Below are positions 33,895 through 40,609 of a stretch of DNA of 40,609 nt, piece after piece. Location: contig CAZAOY010000022.1 of NCBI GenBank assembly GCA_964486925.1, forward strand, positions 1 through 40,609. Reading direction: 5' to 3'. The notes under the pieces were generated by a model. It was given only the letters and a program-made list of their open reading frames with translations, was not told where the DNA came from and made no database searches. A program made the translations under genes and the position numbers. Position 1 is the first letter of the stretch. Each line of letters starts with the position of its first letter. Origin of the DNA: CAZAOY01 sp964486925 (GTDB lineage Bacteria > Bacillota > Clostridia > Oscillospirales > Ruminococcaceae).

Positions 33895-34401
33895 ATGGCG
33901 GTTAAAAAGGAGAAAAAGTCAAAGAAGAAGAAAAAAGATAATGATCTTGTAACCGAAGTGGTTGGGCAGATTGAGGTAGAAAAACATGTAAAGGTAAAGA
34001 GCGGCAGGGGCGGTATAGCGGCACTTGTGTTTTTGTTTGTTGTAATACTTGGTACACTTGCCTTTGTTATCTATCAAAACTATCAAAATGACCAGAACAC
34101 ACAGCGAATTGTAGCAACCGAGAACTGTCGTGCGGTACTTGCGGCGGGGAATGCGGCGGCTAATGCTGATTCGCTTGGTATGCTAGCGCCTACGGGTTAT
34201 GCAGGTCAGGTGGATGTACTGCTAGGACTTCCGTCAGGAACGACAACAGAAGCGGCGCCGATCTATTCGGGATCGTACAACGGCGGAGCATATGAGATTA
34301 CCTACGATAAAGGGAGCTATAAGGTGACGCAGGTTATCTGGATTGATGATAAGAGCGGTAAGATTGCCACCTGGTTAAACGGAAAGGTTACGGTAGTGTA
34401 G
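33895..34401 (+). CDS. Small Lys-rich single-pass membrane protein, function unknown
   Basis: I do not recognise this 168-residue protein. The first 45 residues are very rich in Lys and Glu. One membrane helix follows (about 46-62, ALVFLFVVILGTLAFVIYQ), then an extracytoplasmic part of about 105 residues with an Ala-rich segment and a Gly/Tyr-rich end (SGSYNGGAYEITYDKGSYKV) that looks like a small beta domain. The orientation follows from the basic N-terminus. GAGGG precedes the ATG. It lies 25 bases before nusB and just after repeat array 2, whose last extended -10 (33809-33820) would start transcription near 33827. Confidence 0.8.
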   Translation: MAVKKEKKSKKKKKDNDLVTEVVGQIEVEKHVKVKSGRGGIAALVFLFVVILGTLAFVIYQNYQNDQNTQRIVATENCRAVLAAGNAAANADSLGMLAPTGYAGQVDVLLGLPSGTTTEAAPIYSGSYNGGAYEITYDKGSYKVTQVIWIDDKSGKIATWLNGKVTVV

Positions 34402-34426
34402 TAAAACACTGCTTAGAGAGGATTTT

Positions 34427-34834
34427 ATGGAAAAAAAGATGACACGACATCAGATGCGTGAAGCGGTTTTTATTCTGCTATTTGAACAAAGCTTTACCGA
34501 GGCGAGCCCAGAGGATATCGTAACCCTTGCAAGAGAGGTTGATGAGTTTCCGATAGACAGCGTTTCCGAGGAAACATTCTATTCTATCGTTTCGGATCGT
34601 GATAATATTGATAACCAGATAACAAAGTATCTGCGTAACTTTAAGATTGAAAGGATCTCTAAGGTGTCGCTTGCTATACTACGGCTTGCAGTTTACGAGA
34701 TTTTAAATTGGAAGGATATCGATAACGATATCTCGATAAGTGAAGCGGTAAAGCTTGCACAGATGTATGCATACAAGGATGATGTGTCCTTTATTAATGG
34801 GGTTTTATCCTCTTTACACAAAACTACCAAATGA
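34427..34834 (+). CDS. nusB: Transcription antitermination factor NusB
   Basis: NusB acts with NusE at boxA in rRNA antitermination. The 135-residue all-helical protein has MTRHQMREAVFILLFEQSF at the start, ISKVSLAILRLAVYEIL and ISEAVKLAQMYAYKDDVSFINGVLSSL at the end, all typical. AGAGAGG precedes the ATG. The last four bases overlap the xseA start (ATGA), so it is coupled to the exonuclease VII genes. Confidence 0.96.
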   Translation: MEKKMTRHQMREAVFILLFEQSFTEASPEDIVTLAREVDEFPIDSVSEETFYSIVSDRDNIDNQITKYLRNFKIERISKVSLAILRLAVYEILNWKDIDNDISISEAVKLAQMYAYKDDVSFINGVLSSLHKTTK

Positions 34835-36078
34835 AGCACATTACCGTAAGTGAGCTTAACAACTACATAAAGGTATCCTTTGCTAACGATAAATTTTTGC
34901 AGTCTGTCACCCTAAAGGGGCAGGTATCAAACTTTACAAACCATGTCAAGACAGGTCACCTTTACTTCACACTAAAGGATGATCAAGGTTCTATTAGGGC
35001 GATTATGTTTAAACCCTATGCCTCAAAGCTGAAGTTTAATGTAGCAAACGGTCAGGAGGTTGTGGTAACAGGCTCGGTACAGGTGTATGTAAGGGATGGA
35101 TTATACCAGATCTACTGCACCACCATGGAACCGTTTGGGATTGGTGCGCTTCATCTAGCGTTTGAACAGCTAAAGGAGCGGCTTTATAAGCAAGGACTTT
35201 TTAATAATGAACATAAAAAAACACTACCGCTATACCCACAAAGGATTGGGGTAATAAGCTCTAGAACCTCGGCGGCAATGGCGGATATACTAAATGTCTT
35301 AAGCCGCAGATACCCTATAGCACAGGTGGTAATATTCGACAGTCTAGTACAGGGGGACACAGCGTTATCTTCGGTGGTTACCGCCTTAGAGAAAGCACAG
35401 AACACCGATGTTGATGTTATCATAATTGCACGAGGTGGTGGTTCGATTGAGGATTTGTGGACTTTTAATGAAGAACAGTTAGCCAAGCGGATATTTGATT
35501 GCAGTAAACCAATAATAACAGGTATAGGGCATGAGATAGACTACACAATAGCTGACTTTGTGGCCGACAGACGTGCTCCTACGCCGTCAGCGGCGGCGGA
35601 GCTTTCCACCCCTGATATCAAAGAGCTTGCATTGGCTTTAAAGGCAAAGAAACAAAGGCTTGACTACTCCATTAAACGCGCATATTCCGCTAATAACGAA
35701 CGGCTTAGTCGGGTACGGTTATCATTAAACACCGTTATGACCAAACGGATAAACGACACCCAGACAGCGGTAAGCTACCTTAGTCGCAGGTTACAGCGTG
35801 CGGTAACGGTGGAAGCTGTGGAAGAAAAACAGCGGTATGTTCTATCCTACAAAGCAAGGCTTGACAAGGCGGTGGACAGATACTTAGAGAGTAGGTATAA
35901 TCTACTGCAAAACAAGATTGAAAAGGTTGAGGGGTTATCCCCGTTAAAGATACTGTCACGCGGGTATTCTATTACCCAAAAGGAGGGTAAAGCTGTCACA
36001 GCTGTGTCAGACGTATCCACAGGTGATGTTATAACCACCCGTCTACATGGCGGAGAGATTAGAAGTACTGTGCTCTAA
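34831..36078 (+). CDS. xseA: Exodeoxyribonuclease VII large subunit
   Basis: XseA with XseB degrades single-stranded DNA to short pieces. The 415-residue protein has an N-terminal OB-fold (LKGQVSNFTNHVKTGHLYFTL), the catalytic domain with PQRIGVISSRTSAAMADIL, IIARGGGSIEDLWTFNEE, GIGHEIDYTIADFVADRRAPTPSAAAE, and a long coiled-coil C-terminus with LKILSRGYS. It overlaps nusB by four bases. Confidence 0.97.
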   Translation: MKHITVSELNNYIKVSFANDKFLQSVTLKGQVSNFTNHVKTGHLYFTLKDDQGSIRAIMFKPYASKLKFNVANGQEVVVTGSVQVYVRDGLYQIYCTTMEPFGIGALHLAFEQLKERLYKQGLFNNEHKKTLPLYPQRIGVISSRTSAAMADILNVLSRRYPIAQVVIFDSLVQGDTALSSVVTALEKAQNTDVDVIIIARGGGSIEDLWTFNEEQLAKRIFDCSKPIITGIGHEIDYTIADFVADRRAPTPSAAAELSTPDIKELALALKAKKQRLDYSIKRAYSANNERLSRVRLSLNTVMTKRINDTQTAVSYLSRRLQRAVTVEAVEEKQRYVLSYKARLDKAVDRYLESRYNLLQNKIEKVEGLSPLKILSRGYSITQKEGKAVTAVSDVSTGDVITTRLHGGEIRSTVL

Positions 36079-36102
36079 TTATGGCACAGATGAGGTGTTT
36101 GT

Positions 36103-36303
36103 ATGGAAGAACCAAAGAAGCTTACGTTAGAAGAAAAGCTTTCGGATATAGATAAGATGGTGGAGCGGCTAGAGGATTCTAACTGCTCTCTTGACGAGGC
36201 GATAGAGCTTTATGATAAAGCGACACGGGCAGTTAAAGAGGTAATGGAACAGCTAGAGCACGCAAAACAGGTGATTATAGAGGTAAACAAGACCAATACA
36301 TAG
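36103..36303 (+). CDS. xseB: Exodeoxyribonuclease VII small subunit
   Basis: The 66-residue two-helix protein has LTLEEKLSDIDKMVERLEDSN and LDEAIELYDKATRAVKEV, matching XseB in length and pattern. It binds the coiled-coil of XseA. GAGG lies seven bases before the ATG, 24 bases after xseA. Its stop codon overlaps the GGGGG run that would serve as ribosome site for the next gene. Confidence 0.95.
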   Translation: MEEPKKLTLEEKLSDIDKMVERLEDSNCSLDEAIELYDKATRAVKEVMEQLEHAKQVIIEVNKTNT

Positions 36304-36314
36304 GGGGTATTATC

Positions 36315-37244
36315 ATAAAGAAGATAACTTGTATTGACAAAGCGGACAACAAGAATGAGTTTAAGACCAAAGCATATGTAAGACTTGTCGAGGAAGCCTT
36401 GGAGGATTATCTTAAAGGTGATGACAAGTTGTATATAGATGTAATAAATGCTATGAAGTATTCTTCGCAAGGCGGCGGTAAGCGGATTAGACCGGTACTT
36501 CTTTTGGAGTTTTGCCGTGTTCTAGGCGGTAACTTTATCGACGCAATCCCGTTTGCAGTAGCGATTGAGATGATACATTGCTATTCCCTTATACATGATG
36601 ACCTACCTTGTATGGATAACGATGACTACCGCAGAGGCCAGCTATCCTGTCACAAGGTTTATGGTGAGGATATTGCGTTACTTGCGGGGGATGGACTGCT
36701 TACCAAGGCTTTTGAGATTATGGCTACCTCCCAGTATGCTAAAAGCAGTGATGCGGATAACGTGCGTCGTGCTATGCGTGCTATCGGAAAGACCGCTTAC
36801 TATAGCGGTGTTGACGGTATGATAGGCGGGCAGGTTGTGGATCTAAACTACGAGGGCAAGCCCTGTACCGATGTGGTGTTAAACACTATGCATAAGCTTA
36901 AGACTGCGGCACTTATCAAGCTTTCCTGTATAAATGGTGCTATACTGGCAGGAGCAGGGGAACAGCAGATTTTAAAGGCTAAGGAGTACGCTTTAAATCT
37001 CGGGTTAGCGTTTCAGATTGTGGATGATGTGCTTGACGTTACCTCAACACAAGAGGAGCTTGGTAAGCCGATAGGAAGTGACGCTAAAAACCACAAAAAT
37101 ACCTTTGTTACGGTATACGGCGAAGAAAAAGCAAACATGATGGCAGGGTTATACACCGACAAGGCGCTAAGAGCGCTTGATGATTTTAATGATAATGGAT
37201 ATCTAAAGTATCTAACCGGCACGTTATTAATGCGCAGGAGATAG
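36315..37244 (+). CDS. ispA: Farnesyl/geranyl diphosphate synthase with non-standard start
   Basis: This prenyl synthase condenses IPP with allylic diphosphates to farnesyl diphosphate for undecaprenyl and quinone lipids. It shows GGGKRIRPVLLLE, the first Asp-rich motif LIHDDLPCMDNDD, GQVVDL, KTAALIK and the second motif FQIVDDVLD. The frame is open back to xseB, and helix residues FKTKAYVRLVEEALEDYLKG match the family N-terminus. No ATG, GTG or TTG occurs in frame before a TTG at 36399, which would remove part of that helix. The best-placed initiator is ATA at 36315, seven bases after GGGGG; ATT (36309) is another option. Starting at TTG 36399, with GAGG before it, is the conservative alternative. 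Confidence 0.85.
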   Translation: MKKITCIDKADNKNEFKTKAYVRLVEEALEDYLKGDDKLYIDVINAMKYSSQGGGKRIRPVLLLEFCRVLGGNFIDAIPFAVAIEMIHCYSLIHDDLPCMDNDDYRRGQLSCHKVYGEDIALLAGDGLLTKAFEIMATSQYAKSSDADNVRRAMRAIGKTAYYSGVDGMIGGQVVDLNYEGKPCTDVVLNTMHKLKTAALIKLSCINGAILAGAGEQQILKAKEYALNLGLAFQIVDDVLDVTSTQEELGKPIGSDAKNHKNTFVTVYGEEKANMMAGLYTDKALRALDDFNDNGYLKYLTGTLLMRRR

Positions 37245-37302
37245 TAGGATAGATATAATAAATAATGGAAAATTATAAAGTAAAGGCAGGTGTTGTAAAA
37301 GC

Positions 37303-37779
37303 GTGGAGAAGATATCAGTGTTATTTAGTAACTACGTATTAAATGTAGGGGTAGTATCATGGGGCGCTGCACAGGTTATAAAGACTTTGCTTTACTTTGT
37401 ATTAGAAAGAAAATTTAAAGCGGAGCGACTGTTTGGAGCGGGAGGTATGCCGTCGGCACATAGTGCAACGGTATGTGGGATAACGGTGGCGTTATCCAAG
37501 ACTGTAGGATTTTCCTCACCCATATTTGCGTTATCCTTTGCATTTGCGATGGTGGTAATGTATGATGCTATGGGTGTACGTCGACAGGCGGGCGAGCAGG
37601 CAAAGGCGATAAACAGGGTTATTGCGGTATTTAAAAGTAAGGATCATACCCTTTCAAATGCTGATTTTAAGGTTAAAAAGGATCGATTAAAGGAATTTGT
37701 AGGTCATACACCGTTAGAGGTGTTAGGTGGCGCACTGCTAGGCATAATGGTGGCGCTACTTATGGGGCTTTACATCTAA
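37303..37779 (+). CDS. DUF212 (divergent PAP2-like) membrane protein
   Basis: The 158-residue membrane protein has the family signatures GAGGMPSAHSATVCGI and YDAMGVRRQAGEQAKAIN, plus about four hydrophobic segments. The SAH pattern recalls acid phosphatases of the PAP2 group, so a lipid-phosphate phosphatase is possible, and the position between ispA and dxs suggests a role with isoprenoid phosphates. Activity is not established by sequence. The start is a GTG; the ribosome site is weak. Confidence 0.88.
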   Translation: MEKISVLFSNYVLNVGVVSWGAAQVIKTLLYFVLERKFKAERLFGAGGMPSAHSATVCGITVALSKTVGFSSPIFALSFAFAMVVMYDAMGVRRQAGEQAKAINRVIAVFKSKDHTLSNADFKVKKDRLKEFVGHTPLEVLGGALLGIMVALLMGLYI

Positions 37780-37789
37780 GGCTAAGGAT

Positions 37790-39670
37790 ATGGCAGATAA
37801 AGAAAAAGGGGGTGCCCAGTTGAAGGATTTGCTACAGGGTGTAAACTCACCACTTGATCTAAAAGCGCTAAGCAATCAAGAGCTACAAAAGCTTAGTCAA
37901 GAGATACGTGAGTTTATGATAGATACAGTGTCAAAAACAGGAGGACACCTATCATCAAACCTTGGGGTAGTAGAGCTTACCATCGCTTTACACAAAGAGT
38001 TTGACTCACCAAATGACAGGATAATCTGGGATGTAGGACACCAGTGCTACACCCATAAAATATTAACAGGACGTCGTGACAGCATGATAAATCTGCGTCA
38101 ATACGGCGGTATATCGGGATTTCCAAAGGAGTATGAGAGCGAGCATGACTGCTTTTTATGCGGACATAGCTCCACCTCGTTATCAGCGGCATACGGAATT
38201 GCAGAGGCAAACCTAGCCGATGGATTGGACAACTATGTAATTGCCGTTATCGGAGATGGTGCGCTTACAGGCGGACAGGCATATGAAGCGTTAAACACGT
38301 TAGGAAGAAGCCAAGGAAACGTTATTGTAGTTATAAATAATAACGGAATGTCAATATCCAAAAATAAAGGCGGGTTGTCACTCTACCTGTCCTCACTTCG
38401 TTCAAGTAGTGACTACCTAAACTTTAAACGTGGATTTGATAGGTCGCTAGAGAAGCTTCCGGGTGTCGGAAAAGGGCTTAACAGGGTAATTGGATGGGGC
38501 AAAAAGGTAATAAAAACCTCACTTTATCATTCTAGCTTTTTTGAGGAGCTAGGGTTTGTTTATTATGGTTGTGTGGACGGGCATAACATCAAGCGGCTTA
38601 GCAAAACCTTTAATGATATCAAAAACATAAAGCGCCCTGTGGTGGTGCAGGTAATTACCAAAAAGGGTAAGGGATACACCCCCGCAGAGGAAAATCCAGG
38701 CGGATTTCATGGTGTTTCTAAGTTTAGTCTAGACAGCGGGAATCCGGACATAATGGATAAGGAAAGCTATTCAGAGCATATGGGGCAAGCACTTACTAGC
38801 CTAGCTAATGATAACAAAGACATCTACGCTATCACAGCCGCAATGAAGTATGCCACAGGACTATCCGATTTTTGTACTGCGCATAAGGATAGGTTCTTCG
38901 ATGTTGGGATAGCGGAGCAACATGCGGTAACGCTCGCGGCGGGGCTTGCAAGTAGGGGGAAGATCCCTGTATTTGCGGTGTACTCCACCTTTTTGCAAAG
39001 AGCGATAGATCAGACTATAAACGACTGTGCAGTAAACAACAAGCATATAGTGTTAGCGGTAGACCGTGCAGGGATTGTAGGCGAGGACGGAGAAACCCAC
39101 AACGGTATCTTTGACATACCGTTACTGAGTGTTGTTCCAAACGTTAAGATATACTCACCCGAAGGGTACGATGAGCTTGAATTCTGTCTAAAGAAGGCGG
39201 TGTTAGAGGATACGGGTATCTCTGCCGTGCGGTATCCTAGGGGTAAACCTATAATTCGGCATTCTCTCCCGTTAAACAAGGATTGCTTTGAGTATTCATA
39301 CATTAAAGACGACAGCAGATCGCTAGTTATCTCATACGGTAGAGAGTTTTCTCAGTGTTACGAGGCGGTACAAAGCCTTAAAAAACAGGGAGAATACTAC
39401 GATATGATAAAGCTGCTTCAGATAGTACCAATTCCAAAGGCTGTGGTACAGATAGCGCTTCAGTATAAAAAGATATACTTTGCCGAGGAGTGCGTAAGGA
39501 CGGGTGGGATTGGTATGCAGTTACTGTCGCTACTTGCCGAGCAGGGCTACGAAGGGAGCTTTAAGGTGCGAGCTATAGATAAAACCATCCTCCCACACGG
39601 AGCGGTAGAGGTTATCCTATCAGACATTGAGCTTACAGCGGATAAGCTAGTTGAATTCTTTAGAAGCTAA
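37790..39670 (+). CDS. dxs: 1-deoxy-D-xylulose-5-phosphate synthase
   Basis: DXS joins pyruvate and glyceraldehyde 3-phosphate with thiamine diphosphate, starting the MEP isoprenoid pathway. The 626-residue protein has SSNLGVVELTIALH, IWDVGHQCYTHKILTGR, the cofactor motif GDGALTGGQAYEALN ending in NNNGMSIS, GVAEQHAVTLAAGLA-type sequence (DVGIAEQHAVTLAAGLA) and VRYPRG. AAGG lies just before the ATG, 10 bases after the DUF212 stop. With ispA it forms an isoprenoid module. A very strong terminator follows. Confidence 0.97.
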   Translation: MADKEKGGAQLKDLLQGVNSPLDLKALSNQELQKLSQEIREFMIDTVSKTGGHLSSNLGVVELTIALHKEFDSPNDRIIWDVGHQCYTHKILTGRRDSMINLRQYGGISGFPKEYESEHDCFLCGHSSTSLSAAYGIAEANLADGLDNYVIAVIGDGALTGGQAYEALNTLGRSQGNVIVVINNNGMSISKNKGGLSLYLSSLRSSSDYLNFKRGFDRSLEKLPGVGKGLNRVIGWGKKVIKTSLYHSSFFEELGFVYYGCVDGHNIKRLSKTFNDIKNIKRPVVVQVITKKGKGYTPAEENPGGFHGVSKFSLDSGNPDIMDKESYSEHMGQALTSLANDNKDIYAITAAMKYATGLSDFCTAHKDRFFDVGIAEQHAVTLAAGLASRGKIPVFAVYSTFLQRAIDQTINDCAVNNKHIVLAVDRAGIVGEDGETHNGIFDIPLLSVVPNVKIYSPEGYDELEFCLKKAVLEDTGISAVRYPRGKPIIRHSLPLNKDCFEYSYIKDDSRSLVISYGREFSQCYEAVQSLKKQGEYYDMIKLLQIVPIPKAVVQIALQYKKIYFAEECVRTGGIGMQLLSLLAEQGYEGSFKVRAIDKTILPHGAVEVILSDIELTADKLVEFFRS

Positions 39671-39672
39671 AA

Positions 39673-39731
39673 ACAAACTATAACTGAAGATAGGTACATA
39701 CAAGAGTATCTTCAGTTATAGTTTGTATTTT
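39673..39731 (+). terminator. Strong terminator after dxs
   Basis: A 20-base perfect stem (39673-39692 with 39707-39726) encloses a 14-base loop and is followed by ATTTTTAT. It ends the nusB-xse-ispA-dxs transcript. Confidence 0.93.
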
Positions 39732-39733
39732 TA

Positions 39734-39762
39734 TTGACAAAAAGTAACAATAATGCTATAAT
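39734..39762 (+). promoter_or_regulatory. Promoter of tlyA
   Basis: Perfect TTGACA (39734-39739) and TATAAT (39757-39762) hexamers with a 17-base spacer lie immediately after the dxs terminator, about 80 bases before the tlyA ATG. Confidence 0.88.
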
Positions 39763-39850
39763 AAGAGCAGAAAGCCTTGACAGTTTATAATATGTTAAAA
39801 GGCAAAAAGTAAGAGTAAATAATAAATAAATACAAGATGGAAATAGATAG

Positions 39851-40609
39851 ATGAATGGGATAAATAATGATACTCTGCGTTTGGATGTGTTAATGGCTGA
39901 GAGAGGGATTGTAAAAACCCGATCAAAGGCAAAGGATATAATAGCGTTGGGTAGTGTGTATGTTGATGGGATTTTGGCTAACAAGGCGGGGATTATGGTA
40001 TCAAGGGACGCTTTAATAAGCCTAATGGATGACGATAATGCACGGTATGTTAGCCGTGGTGGATTAAAGCTTGAACATGCGATTAACCGGTGGGGGATCG
40101 ATCTGTCGGGTCTTATCTGTGCCGATATAGGCGCGTCTACAGGCGGATTTACCGACTGTATGCTTCAAAATGGCGCGAAAAAGGTGTATGCTATTGATGT
40201 AGGTACTAATCAGCTTGATGGTAGCCTTAGGATTGACCCGCGGGTAGTAAGCATAGAGCAGTGTAATTTTCGATACTTTGACCGAAGTATTGTAGAGGAC
40301 AGCATTGATTTTGTATCGGTGGATGTATCCTTTATTAGCTTAACCTTAATCCTTCCAAAGGTAAAGGAACTGCTGTTAGGCAGTGAGGGCAATGGTGGAG
40401 GGTTAGCGGTGGTACTTGTAAAGCCACAATTTGAGTTAGGTAACTACAAGGGGTTTAAGGGTGTAGTAAAGGATGATAAGCTTCGCCAGACTGCGGTTGA
40501 TAACGTAAGGCAGTCTGCCGAGCTATTAGGGTTTACGGTAATGGGTGTTACCCAGTCGCCAGTACAGGACAAGGGTAAGAATGTTGAACTTTTAATGATG
40601 ATTAGGCTT
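39851..40609 (+). CDS. tlyA: TlyA/FtsJ-family rRNA methyltransferase, 3' end beyond window
   Basis: The frame is open from ATG 39851 to the last base (253 codons). It starts with an S4 RNA-binding domain (LRLDVLMAERGIVKTRSKAKDII, then VYVDG). After the linker YVSRGGLKLEHAI comes the methyltransferase fold with the SAM motif DIGASTGGFTDCML, VYAIDVG, FVSVDVSFISL and VKPQFELG. TlyA methylates 2'-OH groups of ribosomal RNA, and the gene usually follows dxs in Firmicutes. Only a short C-terminal end is missing. The ribosome site is weak (GATGG upstream). Confidence 0.92.
   Translation, partial: MNGINNDTLRLDVLMAERGIVKTRSKAKDIIALGSVYVDGILANKAGIMVSRDALISLMDDDNARYVSRGGLKLEHAINRWGIDLSGLICADIGASTGGFTDCMLQNGAKKVYAIDVGTNQLDGSLRIDPRVVSIEQCNFRYFDRSIVEDSIDFVSVDVSFISLTLILPKVKELLLGSEGNGGGLAVVLVKPQFELGNYKGFKGVVKDDKLRQTAVDNVRQSAELLGFTVMGVTQSPVQDKGKNVELLMMIRL

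Overview
The window is about 40 kb of low-GC bacterial chromosome and reads as a clostridial Firmicute, possibly in the Oscillospirales/Eubacteriales. The evidence is strong Shine-Dalgarno sites, sigma-A type promoters, a DnaD plus DnaI primosome pair, AddA, the hisZ/short-hisG arrangement and the nusB-xseA-xseB-ispA-dxs-tlyA gene order. A run of exactly 100 N at 22872-22971 shows that it is a scaffold, probably from a metagenome or draft assembly. Genus cannot be read from the sequence.

Layout. 1-3.8 kb (+): purA, dapF and a ferredoxin-like aldo/keto reductase, each with its own signals. 3.9-5.0 kb (-): a Cys-rich conserved hypothetical and tag. 5.2-6.0 kb (+): a secreted protein with a sortase-like C-terminus. 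6.1-9.3 kb (-): a polyphosphate pair (ppk1, ppx/gppA). 9.5-20.6 kb (-): hisZ-G-D-C-B-H-A-F-I with addA at its end, driven by a consensus promoter just upstream of hisZ. 20.6-22.6 kb (-): dnaD-dnaI.

22.7-33.8 kb: a block bounded by two arrays of the same ~97-bp tandem repeat in opposite orientation. It contains a sugar-catabolic trio (D-lyxose isomerase-like protein cut by the gap, FGGY kinase, class II aldolase). It then has a membrane-anchored DUF4430/toroid protein and a compact operon: polyprenyl sugar transferase, MurE-like ligase, D-aspartate-ligase-like ATP-grasp enzyme, aspartate racemase and an RluA-type pseudouridine synthase. The MurE-like/Asl-like/racemase set predicts D-aspartate added to a cell-wall precursor or surface polymer.

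33.9-40.6 kb (+): a small Lys-rich membrane protein, nusB, xseA, xseB, ispA, a DUF212 membrane protein and dxs, then a strong terminator, a new promoter and a tlyA gene that runs off the window end.

Most worth a second look: (1) the repeat arrays, each unit carrying an extended -10 and two hairpins; (2) the MurE-like/D-Asp ligase/racemase operon; (3) a DapF in which the first catalytic cysteine position is glycine; (4) an ispA with no ATG/GTG/TTG at its expected start; (5) a long imperfect hairpin between purA and dapF. No CRISPR array, tRNA, rRNA, transposase or phage gene was seen. Promoter, terminator and hairpin calls were made by eye, and family assignments rest on recognised motifs without any database search.
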